From Acanthamoeba sp. SK_2022b (taxonomy: Eukaryota; Discosea; Longamoebia; Acanthamoebidae), in the NCBI GenBank assembly GCA_027943245.1, contig JANDJZ010001751.1, positions 124,001 to 188,000 of the forward strand: 64,000 nucleotides of DNA, in the 5' to 3' direction. Shown here piece by piece: positions 1 to 9,721 of the stretch; the stretch's first letter is position 1, and each line of letters opens with the position of its first letter. A program made the translations under genes and the position numbers. The notes below the pieces were generated by a model that ran no database searches, had not been told where the DNA came from, and worked only from the letters and a program-made list of their open reading frames with translations.

Positions 1-937
1 CGGAAGAGGTGCCCGCCAGCGAACCGGCCACCGAGCTGATGCTGTCGACGTACAGCGCCTGCTTCATGCGCGGGAACTTGCCCTGGCTATCGGTCAGGCC
101 GGCTTTATCGGTAACGCCGATCAGGGTGCCCGAAGAGTCGAACAGGTTCACCAGCATAAACGAGAAAATAACCCCGGCCAGCCCGATGTTCAGCGCACCG
201 GCCACGTCGACCTGGCCCACCACCGAGGTGATGCTCGGCGGCAGGGAGAACAGGCCGCCGTATTTCACGTCGCCCAGCATCCAGCCGATAAGGGTGGTGA
301 CCACGATCGACACCAGCACCGCCGCGTGGAAGTTACGCGAAGAGAGCACGGCGATGATGAAGAAGCCGAGCGCGCCCAGCAGCACGTTGTGCGAGGTCAG
401 GCTGCCGATGGTCACCAGCGTGTCCGGGTTGGCCACCACGATGCCGGCGTTTTTCAGCCCCATCATGCCGATGAACAGACCGATGCCACTGGTGATGCCG
501 ACCCGCAGGCTGACCGGAATGTTGGCGATCATCCAGTAGCGGATGCGGAAAATGGTCAGCAGCAGCAGGCCGACCGCTCCCCAGAAGATGGCGCCCATGC
601 CCACCTGCCAGGAGATGCCCATCGCCCCGACCACCACGAAGGCGAAGAAGGCGTTCAGGCCCATCGCCGGCGCCAGCGCCACCGGCAGGTTCGCCAGCAG
701 GCCCATAAAGATGCTGCCGAAGGCGGCGATCAAACAGGTAGTAACAAATACCGCCTGGGTATCCATGCCCGCCGCGCCCAAAATTTGAGGGTTAACGAAC
801 ACGATATACACCATGGTGAGGAAGGTGGTGATACCGGCAATCGTTTCCGTACGCGCCGTCGTGCCATGTTGCTTGAGTTTAAACACGCGCCCAAGCAAGC
901 CTTGCTCAGCGTCAAGGCCAGATACTGGTTTGGTCAT
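1..937 (-). CDS. adeP: Adenine permease AdeP (NCS2/AzgA-like), 3' part cut off by window edge
   Basis: Proton-driven inner-membrane purine permease for adenine uptake and salvage. The ATG at 937 gives MTKPVSGLDAEQ, and 312 codons run to the window edge without a stop. The product is almost all hydrophobic helices. Family stretches are present: the N-terminal HGTTARTE, the LAPAMGLNAFFAF helix, and the NLFDSSGTLIGVTDKAG loop of the transport core. These match E. coli AdeP (YieG) closely. In E. coli yieG and yieH are neighbours, and yieH also lies close by here, on the opposite strand. About a third of the protein, the C-terminus, lies outside the window. Paralogues such as YicO are possible, but the yieH neighbourhood favours adeP. 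Confidence 0.88.
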   Translation of the reverse strand, partial: MTKPVSGLDAEQGLLGRVFKLKQHGTTARTETIAGITTFLTMVYIVFVNPQILGAAGMDTQAVFVTTCLIAAFGSIFMGLLANLPVALAPAMGLNAFFAFVVVGAMGISWQVGMGAIFWGAVGLLLLTIFRIRYWMIANIPVSLRVGITSGIGLFIGMMGLKNAGIVVANPDTLVTIGSLTSHNVLLGALGFFIIAVLSSRNFHAAVLVSIVVTTLIGWMLGDVKYGGLFSLPPSITSVVGQVDVAGALNIGLAGVIFSFMLVNLFDSSGTLIGVTDKAGLTDSQGKFPRMKQALYVDSISSVAGSLAGTSS

Positions 938-1172
938 TATCAGAATTCCGAAAATGGGAATGGACAGTCGCCGGCTATCCTATAACAAAAAGTGGGGCTT
1001 TTGACGCCGGTCACAGGTTTTTTTCGCCGTCTTTACGGCTAAACGCGTCAACGGCTTGTATTTACAGGCTTTCATTCTCCGTTCCCGCCCGCTGCGTTGC
1101 CGTTTGCCGGCACGGCCGATAAAATGGCCTATCGCATCTCTTACCCTACCCGCTAAAAAAACAGGAATCCGC
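938..1172. promoter_or_regulatory. Divergent intergenic region adeP / Nudix gene
   Basis: This 235-base spacer must hold the promoters of the leftward adeP and the rightward Nudix gene. The stretch around 1030-1055 has a weak CGCG-centred dyad, but it does not fit a PurR box well. An ACAGGAA ribosome-binding site lies at 1161-1167, just before the ATG at 1173. I recognise no riboswitch or strong -10/-35 pair. Confidence 0.4.
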
Positions 1173-1577
1173 ATGTCTTCGACCTTTATCGATAAGCTCG
1201 CGTTAATTACGCTGAAAGATGACAAAGTGGCGCTGGTGCGTTCACACAATAAGACGCTGTTTTATGTCCCAGGCGGAAAACGCGAAGCGGGTGAAACCGA
1301 CGAACAGGCGCTGTGCCGCGAAATCGACGAAGAGCTGACCGTTGCGCTGCTGCCGAGCTCCATCGCGTTTTACGGCGAGTTCACCGGCCCGGCGGACGGC
1401 AAGCAGGACGGCACCCAGGTGCGCATTCGCTGCTATCAGGCCGACTTTACCGGACAGCTGCAGCCGGCCGCCGAAATCGCCGAGCTCAGGTGGTGCGACA
1501 GCCGCGATTTGCCGCACTGCTCACACGTCGCCGCGCTGATTTTGCACGATCTTAAGGCGCGTAACCTGATCAAGTGA
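1173..1577 (+). CDS. Nudix family hydrolase, 134 aa
   Basis: Small single-domain Nudix hydrolase, expected to cleave a nucleoside diphosphate linked to another group; the substrate is unknown. The ATG at 1173 has ACAGGAA upstream and starts MSSTFIDKLALITLKDDKVALV. The Nudix box runs from about residue 34: GGKREAGETDEQ, then REIDEEL. The catalytic helix residues R-E-x-x-E-E are all there, but the usual glycine after EEL is threonine. The length is typical for the superfamily. An upstream in-frame extension to 1056 exists but has no ribosome-binding site. The gene precedes yieH by 46 bases on the same strand, so co-transcription is possible. Confidence 0.85.
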   Translation: MSSTFIDKLALITLKDDKVALVRSHNKTLFYVPGGKREAGETDEQALCREIDEELTVALLPSSIAFYGEFTGPADGKQDGTQVRIRCYQADFTGQLQPAAEIAELRWCDSRDLPHCSHVAALILHDLKARNLIK

Positions 1578-1623
1578 TCGCTGAGCGGCCTCAGCGGCGC
1601 GAACCCGAAGGAACCTGTCCCGC

Positions 1624-2292
1624 ATGAATCAGATTGACTGCATTTTGTTCGACTGCGACGGCACGCTGGTGGACAGCGAAGTGCTGTGCAGCAAAGCCTA
1701 TGTGCACATGTTCGCCCGCTACGGCATTCACCTGTCGCTGGAAGAGGTGTTCAAGAAATACAAAGGGGTGAAGCTGTACGAGATCATCGATCGGGTCAAC
1801 GCCGAGCAGGGCACTGACCTGGCAAAAGAGGCGCTGGAACCGCTGTATCGGCAGGAGGTGGCGCGGCTGTTCGACAGCGAATTACAGCAGATTGCCGGCG
1901 CCCGCGAGCTGCTGGCGCAGGTGACGGTGCCTGTCTGCACCGTCTCCAACGGGCCGGTCAGCAAGATGCAGCACTCGCTCGGCCTGACCGGCATGCTGCC
2001 TTATTTTGATGACCGGTTGTTCAGCGGCTATGACATTCAGCGCTGGAAGCCGGATCCGGCGATCGTGTTTCACGCCGCCGAACGGATGCAGGTGCCGGTG
2101 GCGCGCTGCATCCTGGTGGACGACTCGCCCGCCGGCGCCCAGGCCGGCATCAACGCCGGCATCCCGGTCTTTTACTTCTGCGCCGATCCGCATAACCCGC
2201 CGATCGACCACCCGCTGGTGACGACGTTCGACGACCTGGCCCAGCTGCCCGCGCTGTGGCGCGAACGCGGCTGGCGGCTCACGGCCGATTAA
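1624..2292 (+). CDS. yieH: HAD-superfamily sugar phosphatase YieH (6-phosphogluconate phosphatase)
   Basis: Cytoplasmic HAD phosphatase of 222 aa, the family length. Motif I FDCDGTLVDS (residues 9-18) carries the nucleophile Asp and the acid/base Asp. Motif II is CTVSNGP, the motif III lysine is in SGYDIQRWKPDP, and motif IV is ILVDDSPAGAQAG. A small alpha-helical cap sits between motifs I and II. The stretch KYKGVKLYEIID is shared with E. coli YieH, which acts on 6-phosphogluconate in vitro. The gene is convergent with the ABC permease gene on the other strand; the two stop codons overlap in a TTAA at 2289-2292. Confidence 0.93.
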   Translation: MNQIDCILFDCDGTLVDSEVLCSKAYVHMFARYGIHLSLEEVFKKYKGVKLYEIIDRVNAEQGTDLAKEALEPLYRQEVARLFDSELQQIAGARELLAQVTVPVCTVSNGPVSKMQHSLGLTGMLPYFDDRLFSGYDIQRWKPDPAIVFHAAERMQVPVARCILVDDSPAGAQAGINAGIPVFYFCADPHNPPIDHPLVTTFDDLAQLPALWRERGWRLTAD

Positions 2293-3029
2293 CTGGCCGG
2301 CAACGGCGGCTTGTTGCGCCACCAGCGCCAGGACCGTTTCAGCGCGCGGGTTTGCGCGCCGAAGCGGCGGTTGACCGCGTTGGCCAGCAGATCGAGCGCC
2401 AGGCAGAACACGAAATAGACCAGCGCCACGAACAGGAACACTTCCATCGGGTAGACCATGCTGCGGTTGTTGACCTGGGTCGCCAGGAAGGTCAGTTCGC
2501 CAACGCCGACGATATAAGCCAGCGAGGTGTCCTTGATCAGGGAGATCCACTGGTTAATGAACGACGGCACCATCATGCGCAGCGCCTGCGGCAGCACGAT
2601 CATGCGCAGCGTCTGCCAACGGGTCAGCCCCAGAGAAAGCCCGGCCTGCCACTGGCCGGGGCCGATCGCTGCGATGCCGGCCTTCACCGCATGGGCCAAA
2701 TAGGCCGAAGCGATCAGCGCCAGCGCGCACACCACGGTAGTGATTTCCGGGATCTCGACGCCAAACACCATCGGCAGCAGGAAATAGGTCCAGAAGATCA
2801 GCATGATGACCGGAATGGCGCGGAAAAAGCCCAGCACCGCCGCCAGCAATCCGGCAGCGACGCCGCGTAACATCGCCAGCGCCACGCCGAATAACGTGCC
2901 GAGCACCGCCGAAGCCACGCCGGCCATCAGGCTGATCGCCAACGTCAGCGCCGCGCCGCCCAGCGGTCCGTCCGGCCAGGTGCCCCACAGCAGGTAGCCC
3001 AGGTTATCGTGAATTACGCTGAAATCCAT
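2289..3029 (-). CDS. Amino-acid ABC transporter permease (second subunit, GltK/HisM type)
   Basis: Inner-membrane permease of 246 aa from a polar amino-acid ABC importer. Several hydrophobic helices are visible. The EAA coupling loop lies in the second half (AGLSLGLTRWQTLRMIVLPQ) and docks the ATPase. The ATG at 3029 lies one base after the TGA of the upstream permease gene, so the two are translationally coupled. An upstream in-frame extension would run inside that gene and is not used. This is the last gene of its operon: it ends tail to tail on yieH, leaving no room for an ATPase gene. Confidence 0.85.
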   Translation of the reverse strand: MDFSVIHDNLGYLLWGTWPDGPLGGAALTLAISLMAGVASAVLGTLFGVALAMLRGVAAGLLAAVLGFFRAIPVIMLIFWTYFLLPMVFGVEIPEITTVVCALALIASAYLAHAVKAGIAAIGPGQWQAGLSLGLTRWQTLRMIVLPQALRMMVPSFINQWISLIKDTSLAYIVGVGELTFLATQVNNRSMVYPMEVFLFVALVYFVFCLALDLLANAVNRRFGAQTRALKRSWRWWRNKPPLPAS

Positions 3030-3030
3030 C

Positions 3031-3744
3031 TCAATGCCCTCCCAGCGGTTTACGCTGTTGGCGCCACATGCCCCAGCCTTCCAGCAGCGCGATGATGGCG
3101 ATATACAGCACCGTCGCCACGCCGAACGCCTGGAAGGTACGCAACGTTTCGGTTTCGACCTGACGCGAGGCGTAAGAGAGTTCGGCAACGCCGATCGCCA
3201 TGGTCAACGACGAGTTCTTGATCACGTTCATGTATTGCCCGAGCAGCGGCGGCAGCGCGATTTTCAGCGCCTGCGGCAGCACCACGTAGCGCATCGCCTG
3301 CCAGCCGGTCAGCCCCAGCGCCTGGGCGGCATATTTCTGCCCGCCGGCGACGCCGCGAATACCGGAACGGATCTCTTCGGCGATAAAGGCGGTGGAGTAG
3401 AGCGTCAGGCCGAAGAAACCGGCGAGAAACTCGAACGACGGCCACTCCAGCGGGCCGACCTGATGCGAGCTGTTCAGCCACTGCATGGCGGCGGACGGCA
3501 GGATCTGCCCGGCGGCGAAGTACCAGAAGAACAGCTGCACCAGCAGCGGCGTATTGCGAAACAGCGAGCTGTACCCCATTGCCAGCCAGCGCAACGGCCG
3601 CAGGCTGCTGTCGCGCATCGCAGCCAGCACAAAGCCCAGCAGCGTGGCCGCCAGGCCCGCGCAGGCGGAAAGCCACAGCGTCAGCAAAAAGCCGTGCCAC
3701 AGCCAACTCAGGTATTGCGGCGCCAGCAGCCAGTCCAGGTTCAT
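3031..3744 (-). CDS. Amino-acid ABC transporter permease (first subunit, GltJ/HisQ type)
   Basis: Inner-membrane permease of 237 aa, partner of the next gene in a heterodimeric polar amino-acid importer. I chose the ATG at 3744 (MNLDWLLAPQYLSW) because AAGGA lies six bases upstream; a start 27 bases earlier has no such site. The HAAT-family signature FRNTPLLVQLFFWYF occurs near residue 85, and the EAA loop AAQALGLTGWQAMRYVVLPQ lies in the C-terminal half. A perfect GC hairpin separates it from the binding-protein gene, which should lower its expression relative to the binding protein. Confidence 0.87.
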   Translation of the reverse strand: MNLDWLLAPQYLSWLWHGFLLTLWLSACAGLAATLLGFVLAAMRDSSLRPLRWLAMGYSSLFRNTPLLVQLFFWYFAAGQILPSAAMQWLNSSHQVGPLEWPSFEFLAGFFGLTLYSTAFIAEEIRSGIRGVAGGQKYAAQALGLTGWQAMRYVVLPQALKIALPPLLGQYMNVIKNSSLTMAIGVAELSYASRQVETETLRTFQAFGVATVLYIAIIALLEGWGMWRQQRKPLGGH

Positions 3745-3773
3745 GTTCAATCCTTGTCTTGCAGAATGCATCA

Positions 3774-3795
3774 GGGGCGCAGCAAGCTGCGCCCC
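3774..3795 (-). terminator. Intercistronic hairpin after the amino-acid binding-protein gene
   Basis: A perfect 10-bp GC-rich stem (GGGGCGCAGC with its complement) has a two-base loop and no T-run. Placed between the binding-protein gene and the first permease gene, it would protect the 3' end of the upstream message and attenuate read-through. This is a common way to make more binding protein than permease. Confidence 0.75.
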
Positions 3796-3825
3796 TCCGT
3801 GCCGATCTCACCGCGAGCGATTAAA

Positions 3826-4665
3826 TCAGGCTTTCGGTTGCTGATCCAAAGGCGCGATTTTGAAATCACCGCGCGGTTGGGCGGATTGGGTTTCCGGCCC
3901 GAACCAGCGATCGTAAATCTTAACCGCTTCGCCGTCTTTTTCCAGCTTGATCAACGTCTCGTTCACCGCGGCGGTCAGGCGATCTTCGCCCTTGGGAATG
4001 CCGACGCCCTGGTACTCTTTGGTCAGGCTGAACGGTGAAATTTCAAACTCCGCCTTCTGCGCCGCCGGCAGGTTGCCGAGCAGGCCGACCAGCTTGGCGT
4101 CGTCCTGAGTGATCGCCTGCACGTTGCCGTTACGCAGCGCCACAAACGCCAGCGGGGTGTCATCGTAAGAGATCACTTTCGCCGTCGGGAAACGCTCGCG
4201 CAGGGTGATTTCCTGCACCGTGCCCTTGTCCGCGCCAATGCGCAGCTTCTTGATGTCTTCCGGGGTTTTCAGCACGCCTTTGCGGGCGATGAATTTCTGG
4301 CCGGTGGCGAAGTACGGCACGCTGAAGTTCACTTCCTTGGCGCGCTCGTCGGTAATGGTGAAGTTGGCGGCGATCAGGTCAACCTTCTTCGACACCAGCA
4401 ACGGAATGCGGTTGGCCGGGTTGGTGGCGCGCAGCTCCACTTTTACCCCCAGCGCTTTGCCGATCGCATCGGCGACGTCCACATCGTAGCCCACCAGCTT
4501 CTTGCTCTGCGGATCGATGTAGCCGAACGGCGGGTTGCTGTCGAACACCGCGATACGCACCACGCCGGCTTGCTTGATATCGTCAAGTTTGTCCGCGTGC
4601 GCGGCGCCGGCGGCGAGGCCGGTCAGACTGGCTAACAACGTTAAGGCCAAAGCGCGATGTTTCAT
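3826..4665 (-). CDS. Periplasmic polar amino-acid-binding protein (SBP family 3)
   Basis: Periplasmic binding protein of 279 aa that delivers an amino acid to the two downstream permeases. The signal peptide is clear: MKHR, a leucine/alanine-rich core, and a cut after AAHA before DKLDDIKQ. Family 3 features follow: VRIAVFDSNPPFGYID, GYDVDVADAIGKALG, the ligand-site stretch DLIAANFTITDERAKEVNFS, and a C-terminal IYDRWFGPE. The ligand is probably glutamate/aspartate or another polar amino acid, but I cannot tell from sequence alone. Downstream there is a strong hairpin, then the two permease genes. No ATP-binding subunit is encoded in the operon. Confidence 0.88.
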   Translation of the reverse strand: MKHRALALTLLASLTGLAAGAAHADKLDDIKQAGVVRIAVFDSNPPFGYIDPQSKKLVGYDVDVADAIGKALGVKVELRATNPANRIPLLVSKKVDLIAANFTITDERAKEVNFSVPYFATGQKFIARKGVLKTPEDIKKLRIGADKGTVQEITLRERFPTAKVISYDDTPLAFVALRNGNVQAITQDDAKLVGLLGNLPAAQKAEFEISPFSLTKEYQGVGIPKGEDRLTAAVNETLIKLEKDGEAVKIYDRWFGPETQSAQPRGDFKIAPLDQQPKA

Positions 4666-4787
4666 AGAAAGCTCCTAAGTGGTTGATGTCCTGCTGGCGG
4701 ATAAGCTAGCAAGCGCCACATAGGTCAGGAAATAATATAAAAAGCTATGTTTATAACCTTTTTATCTTTACGCGCTTAAGATGGAAT

Positions 4788-4811
4788 AAAGGCGCGGGAA
4801 ACCGCGCCTTT
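4788..4811 (-). terminator. phoU: Terminator-like hairpin after phoU
   Basis: Stem AAAGGCGCGG / CCGCGCCTTT of 10 bp with a four-base loop, followed on the minus strand by a short AT-rich stretch. It closes the pst-phoU operon, leaving the 168-base phoU to binding-protein gap to hold the promoter of the amino-acid transporter. Confidence 0.7.
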
Positions 4812-4833
4812 GAAGGATATTACCCGGAAAGGG

Positions 4834-5568
4834 TTAGTCGGCTTTTTCGTCTTTACCGTCCGGAGAGAGCAGCTTTTCCAGGGCGTCGCCGCCCAAATGA
4901 CGGAAGTCCTGCCCTTTGACGAAATAGAAGATAAATTCGCAGATGTTCTGGCAGCGGTCGCCGATGCGCTCGATAGAACGGGCGCAGAACAGCGCGGTCA
5001 GCACGCTGGGAATGGTGCGTGAGTCTTCCATCATGTAGGTCATCAGCTGACGCACGATGCCTTCATATTCCTGGTCGACCTTTTTATCTTCGCGGTAAAT
5101 ACGGATCGCCTCGTCCAGATCCATGCGCGCGAAGGCGTCCAACACGTCGTGCAGCATCTGCACGGTGTGGCGCCCCAGCGATTCCAGGCTGACCAGCAGC
5201 GGCTGGTGCTGGTGCGAGAACTTTTCCAGCGCGGTGCGGCAGATTTTGTCCGCCACGTCGCCAATGCGTTCCAGCTCGGAAATGGTTTTGATGATCGCCA
5301 TCACCAGGCGCAGATCGCTGGCGGTCGGCTGACGCTTGGCGATGATGCGCACGCAGGCTTCGTCGATCGCCACTTCCATCATGTTGACCTTGGCGTCGCC
5401 TTCGATCACGCGCTTGGCCAGCTCGCCATCCTGATTGTGCATCGCGGTGATGGCGTCGGTCAGCTGCTGCTCCACCAGCCCGCCCATGGTCAGCACCTGG
5501 GTGCGGATATGCTCAAGCTCTGCGTTGAACTGGCCGGAAATGTGTTTATTTAAATTCAGGTTATCCAT
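4834..5568 (-). CDS. phoU: Phosphate signalling protein PhoU
   Basis: Cytoplasmic, all-helical regulator of 244 aa. It links the Pst transporter to the PhoR sensor kinase and keeps the Pho regulon off when phosphate is plentiful. The protein is two repeats of a three-helix bundle. Metal-cluster motifs are seen as [13 protein letters not shown] in repeat one and [16 protein letters not shown] in repeat two. The start was set at 5568 ([15 protein letters not shown]) by match to the family N-terminus; a start 15 bases earlier is less likely. It is the last gene of pstSCAB-phoU, 11 bases after pstB. Confidence 0.97.
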   Translation of the reverse strand: MDNLNLNKHISGQFNAELEHIRTQVLTMGGLVEQQLTDAITAMHNQDGELAKRVIEGDAKVNMMEVAIDEACVRIIAKRQPTASDLRLVMAIIKTISELERIGDVADKICRTALEKFSHQHQPLLVSLESLGRHTVQMLHDVLDAFARMDLDEAIRIYREDKKVDQEYEGIVRQLMTYMMEDSRTIPSVLTALFCARSIERIGDRCQNICEFIFYFVKGQDFRHLGGDALEKLLSPDGKDEKAD

Positions 5569-5579
5569 GATGCTTCCTA

Positions 5580-6404
<825 letters not shown>

Positions 6405-7295
6405 TTATGAATGCTTTTTCTTGGCGAAAATCACGCGCGCCAGGATATTCAGTAACAGTACGCACAGGGTGATCAACAGCACCCCGGCCCAGGCCAGCTG
6501 TTGCCATTCGGCGAACGGGCTCATGGCGAATTTGAAGATGGTCACCGGCAGGTTGGCGATCGGCTGCATCAGGTCGGTGCTCCAGAACTGGTTCGACAGC
6601 GAGGTGAACAGCAGCGGTGCGGTTTCCCCCGCGATGCGCGCAATCGCCAGCAGCACGCCGGTGATGATGCCGGACACCGACGCCTTCAGCGTGATGGCAG
6701 AAATCATGCGCCATTTCGGCGTACCCAGGGCGTACGCGGCCTCGCGCAGCGTATCCGGTACCAGCTTCAGCATGTTTTCTGTGGTGCGAATGACGATCGG
6801 CACCTGCAGCAGCGCCAGCGCCACGATGCCGGCCCAGCCGGAGAAGTGTTCCATCTTCGCCACCACGATGGTGTAAACGAACAGGCCCACCACGATCGAC
6901 GGTGCGGACAGCAGGATATCGTTGATAAAGCGGATCACTTCCGCCAGCCAGGATTTACGGCCGTATTCCGCCAGGTAGATGCCGGCCATGATGCCCAGCG
7001 GCGTACCGAAGATGGTCGCCCACAGGATCAACAGGCCGCTGCCGGCGATGGCGTTGGCCAAGCCGCCGCCCGCGGTATTCGGCGGCGGGGTCATTTCGGT
7101 GAACAGCGCCAGCGACATACCGTCGAAGCCTTTGGTGACGGTGGCGATCAGGATCCAGATCAACCAGAACAGCCCGAACGCCATGGTCGCCATCGACAGG
7201 AACAGCGCGAGGCGGTTTTTCTGCCGGCGCCAGGCCTGCATTTTGCGGCGGCTTTCCGCCAGAACGACTGCGTTTTGCATATCCATCGTCGCCAT
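6405..7295 (-). CDS. pstA: Phosphate ABC transporter permease PstA
   Basis: Second membrane subunit of the Pst importer, 296 aa with about six helices. The cytoplasmic N-terminus [15 protein letters not shown] is followed by the first helix. The periplasmic stretch [14 protein letters not shown] and the permease core [18 protein letters not shown] are typical. The coupling loop is [20 protein letters not shown]. The start at 7295 ([11 protein letters not shown]) lies one base after the pstC stop codon, indicating coupled translation. A start 15 bases earlier would overlap pstC. Confidence 0.97.
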   Translation of the reverse strand: MATMDMQNAVVLAESRRKMQAWRRQKNRLALFLSMATMAFGLFWLIWILIATVTKGFDGMSLALFTEMTPPPNTAGGGLANAIAGSGLLILWATIFGTPLGIMAGIYLAEYGRKSWLAEVIRFINDILLSAPSIVVGLFVYTIVVAKMEHFSGWAGIVALALLQVPIVIRTTENMLKLVPDTLREAAYALGTPKWRMISAITLKASVSGIITGVLLAIARIAGETAPLLFTSLSNQFWSTDLMQPIANLPVTIFKFAMSPFAEWQQLAWAGVLLITLCVLLLNILARVIFAKKKHS

Positions 7296-7296
7296 G

Positions 7297-8253
7297 TTAA
7301 CGCCCCTCATTCTTGGCCAGACGCATGATCATCAGTTTCGACAGCGCCAGCACGATAAAGGTGATAACAAACAGAATCAGACCCAGCTCCATCAACGCGG
7401 CGGTGTGCACGCCGGACTCGGCTTCGGCGAATTCGTTGGCCAGCGCCGAGGTGATACTGTTGCCCGGCATGTACAGCGAAGCGCTGTCGAGCTGGTAGGT
7501 GTTACCGATGATAAAGGTCACCGCCATGGTTTCCCCCAGCGCGCGGCCCAGGCCCAACATCACGCCGCCGATGACGCCGTTTTTGGTGAACGGCAGCACG
7601 ATGCGCCAGATGACTTCCCAGGTGGTGCAGCCGATGCCGTAGGCCGACTCTTTCATCATCACCGGCGTCTGTTCGAACACGTCGCGCATGACCGCGGCGA
7701 TGTAAGGAATGATCATGATCGCCAGAATCACCCCGGCGGCCAGAATGCCGATGCCGAAGGCCGGCCCGGAGAACAGCTCGCCGACGATCGGAATGCCCGA
7801 CAGCACTTCGCCCACCGGCGTCTGGAAATATTCGGCGAACAGCGGGGCGAACACGAACAGGCCCCACATGCCGTAGACGATGCTCGGGATGGCCGCCAGC
7901 AGCTCAATGGCGATGCCCAGCGGCCGCTTCAACCAGTTCGGCGCCAGTTCGGTCAGGAACAGCGCGATGCCGAAGCTCACCGGCACGGCGATGATCAGCG
8001 CGATAAGCGAGGTGACCACGGTACCGTAGATCGGCACCAGCGCGCCGAACTGCTCCGCCGGCGCGTCCCACTCTTTGGTCCACAGGAAAGCGAAGCCGAA
8101 TTTCTGCATGCTTGGCCAGGAGGCGAAGATCAGCGAAACGATAATGCCGCCCAGCAACAATAGGGTAATCAGCGCCGCCAGTCTCACCAGCGCGCTGAAA
8201 ATGATGTCACCGTTTTTGCCCGGTGCTTTGATGGTCGGCTTGTACTCAGCCAT
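7297..8253 (-). CDS. pstC: Phosphate ABC transporter permease PstC
   Basis: First membrane subunit of the Pst importer, 318 aa. An N-terminal cytoplasmic tail ([19 protein letters not shown]) leads into the first helix. Conserved stretches include [46 protein letters not shown] and the coupling loop [20 protein letters not shown]. It pairs with PstA to form the channel. It lies 91 bases after pstS, with an intervening GC hairpin that should reduce its expression relative to the binding protein. Confidence 0.98.
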   Translation of the reverse strand: MAEYKPTIKAPGKNGDIIFSALVRLAALITLLLLGGIIVSLIFASWPSMQKFGFAFLWTKEWDAPAEQFGALVPIYGTVVTSLIALIIAVPVSFGIALFLTELAPNWLKRPLGIAIELLAAIPSIVYGMWGLFVFAPLFAEYFQTPVGEVLSGIPIVGELFSGPAFGIGILAAGVILAIMIIPYIAAVMRDVFEQTPVMMKESAYGIGCTTWEVIWRIVLPFTKNGVIGGVMLGLGRALGETMAVTFIIGNTYQLDSASLYMPGNSITSALANEFAEAESGVHTAALMELGLILFVITFIVLALSKLMIMRLAKNEGR

Positions 8254-8314
8254 AGATTACTCTCTGTTTGAACCCTGGCAGCCCCAACCGGGATCGGAGC
8301 CTGAAGAACTGTGT

Positions 8315-8337
8315 GGGGCGCGGCGAGCCCGCGCCCC
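8315..8337 (-). terminator. Intercistronic hairpin between pstS and pstC
   Basis: Nine-bp stem GGGGCGCGG / CCGCGCCCC with a five-base loop and no T-run. It sits between the binding-protein gene and the first permease gene, in the same place and with nearly the same stem as the hairpin at 3774-3795. The likely role is 3'-end protection of pstS mRNA. Confidence 0.72.
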
Positions 8338-8344
8338 TGCGTTG

Positions 8345-9385
8345 TTAGTACAGCGCTTTACCTGAACTGTCTTTTACGTTGGTTTTCCAGGCCGCGCGCA
8401 CCTGCTCAACCACTTCTTTCGGCAGGGTGGCGTAATCCAGCTCGTTAGCCTGTTTGCCGCCGGTTTTGTAAGCCCAGTCGAAGAACTTCAACACTTCGGC
8501 GCCCTGAGCAGGGTTTTTCTGCTCTTTGTGCACCAGGATGAAGGTGGTGGAGGTGATTGGCCACACGTTGTCGCCTTTCTGGTCAGTCAGATCCTGAGCG
8601 AAGGTCTTGCTCCAATCCACGCCTTTGGCCGCGTTGCTGAAGCTCTCTTCAGTCGGGCTGACCGGTTTGCCGTCGGCGGAAACCAGCTTGGTGTAAGCCA
8701 GGTTGTTCTGCTTGGCGTAAGCGTATTCTACGTAGCCGATAGAGCCTGGCAGACGCTGAACGAAGGCGGCGATGCCGTCGTTGCCTTTGCCGCCCAGACC
8801 GGTCGGCCAGTTAACGGTAGAACCGGCGCCAATCTTTTCTTTCCACTGCGCGTTGGCCTTGGACAGGTAGCTGGTGAACACGAACGAGGTGCCGGAACCA
8901 TCGGCGCGGCGTACCACGGCGATGTTCTGATCAGGCAGTTTCACGCCTGGGTTCAGCTTGGTGATAGCCGGGTCGTTCCATTTTTTGACGTTGCCCAGGT
9001 AGATATCGCCCAGGGTTTTACCGTCCAGAGTCAGTTCGCCGGATTTAATGCCCGGGATATTCACGGCCAGCACCACGCCGCCAATCACGGTCGGGAACTG
9101 GAACAGGCCGTCGGCCGCCAGCTTGTCGTCAGACAGCGGGGCGTCGGAGGCGCCAAAGTCAACGGTGTTGGCCACGATTTGCTTCACGCCGCCAGAGGAG
9201 CCGATGCCCTGATAGTTAACTTTGTTGCCGGTTTCTTTCTGATAAGAATCTGCCCACTTGGCGTAAACCGGAGCGGGGAATGTCGCACCTGCACCGGTCA
9301 GGCTGGCAGCAGCGAACGCGGACACGGCGGTCAGGGAGAAGGTCGCTGCCACAATACTGGCGACGGTGGTACGCATCAGTTTCAT
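8345..9385 (-). CDS. pstS: Periplasmic phosphate-binding protein PstS
   Basis: High-affinity periplasmic phosphate-binding protein of 346 aa and first gene of pstSCAB-phoU. The signal peptide [17 protein letters not shown] ends around VSAFA, before [20 protein letters not shown]. Phosphate-contact residues are visible in [22 protein letters not shown] and [13 protein letters not shown] strong GGAGGGA ribosome-binding site precedes the ATG. Transcription starts from the Pho-box promoter upstream, so PhoB should induce the operon on phosphate starvation. Confidence 0.98.
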   Translation of the reverse strand: MKLMRTTVASIVAATFSLTAVSAFAAASLTGAGATFPAPVYAKWADSYQKETGNKVNYQGIGSSGGVKQIVANTVDFGASDAPLSDDKLAADGLFQFPTVIGGVVLAVNIPGIKSGELTLDGKTLGDIYLGNVKKWNDPAITKLNPGVKLPDQNIAVVRRADGSGTSFVFTSYLSKANAQWKEKIGAGSTVNWPTGLGGKGNDGIAAFVQRLPGSIGYVEYAYAKQNNLAYTKLVSADGKPVSPTEESFSNAAKGVDWSKTFAQDLTDQKGDNVWPITSTTFILVHKEQKNPAQGAEVLKFFDWAYKTGGKQANELDYATLPKEVVEQVRAAWKTNVKDSSGKALY

Positions 9386-9457
9386 AATCCCTCCTAATGG
9401 GATATTTAAAATCGACTTCGAGTCGTTTTAATCAGAGTAAGTATTGCTGCAGGAGGG

Positions 9458-9513
9458 AAAATAGGACAGTTTGGTGACAGAAAAATGTACGCAATATGAC
9501 AGTTATATTACAG
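9458..9513 (-). promoter_or_regulatory. pstS: pstS promoter with tandem Pho boxes (PhoB sites)
   Basis: Read on the minus strand, CTGTAA, CTGTCA, a degenerate unit, CTGTCA and CTGTCC occur at exact 11-base steps (right ends at 9513, 9502, 9491, 9480, 9469). These make two adjacent Pho boxes. A TATTTT -10 element (9458-9463) follows directly, with no separate -35, as expected for a PhoB-dependent promoter. Confidence 0.92.
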
Positions 9514-9674
9514 TGCATTTGAGGGGTGATGATTTATATAAAAATCAACTTGTTAAATCAAAAACAGCGCAATTGCCAAGCAATAAAAAAACCGTTTGGC
9601 CACGCCCTATCCGCTTGAATATGACAACGTTTATCCCTGAATCGGCGCCGCTGTCATCTTTCGCGTTACTCATG
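9514..9674. other. Spacer between the pst promoter and the glmS terminator
   Basis: AT-rich, non-coding 161 bases upstream of the pst promoter and downstream of the glmS terminator. I see no gene or clear regulatory element in it. Confidence 0.5.
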
Positions 9675-9702
9675 AAAAAAGCCGGCGCTAAGGCCGGCTT
9701 TT
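9675..9702 (-). terminator. Intrinsic terminator of glmUS
   Basis: Stem AAAAGCCGGC / GCCGGCTTTT of 10 bp with a six-base loop, followed on the minus strand by six T. It lies 20 bases past the glmS stop codon and ends the glmUS transcript. Confidence 0.9.
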
Positions 9703-9721
9703 GCAGTTTATCTGCGGCAGA

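Noticed and set aside
1030..1055. PurR box upstream of adeP
   Set aside because: The dyad near here is centred on CGCG with several mismatches to the PurR consensus; not strong enough to claim.
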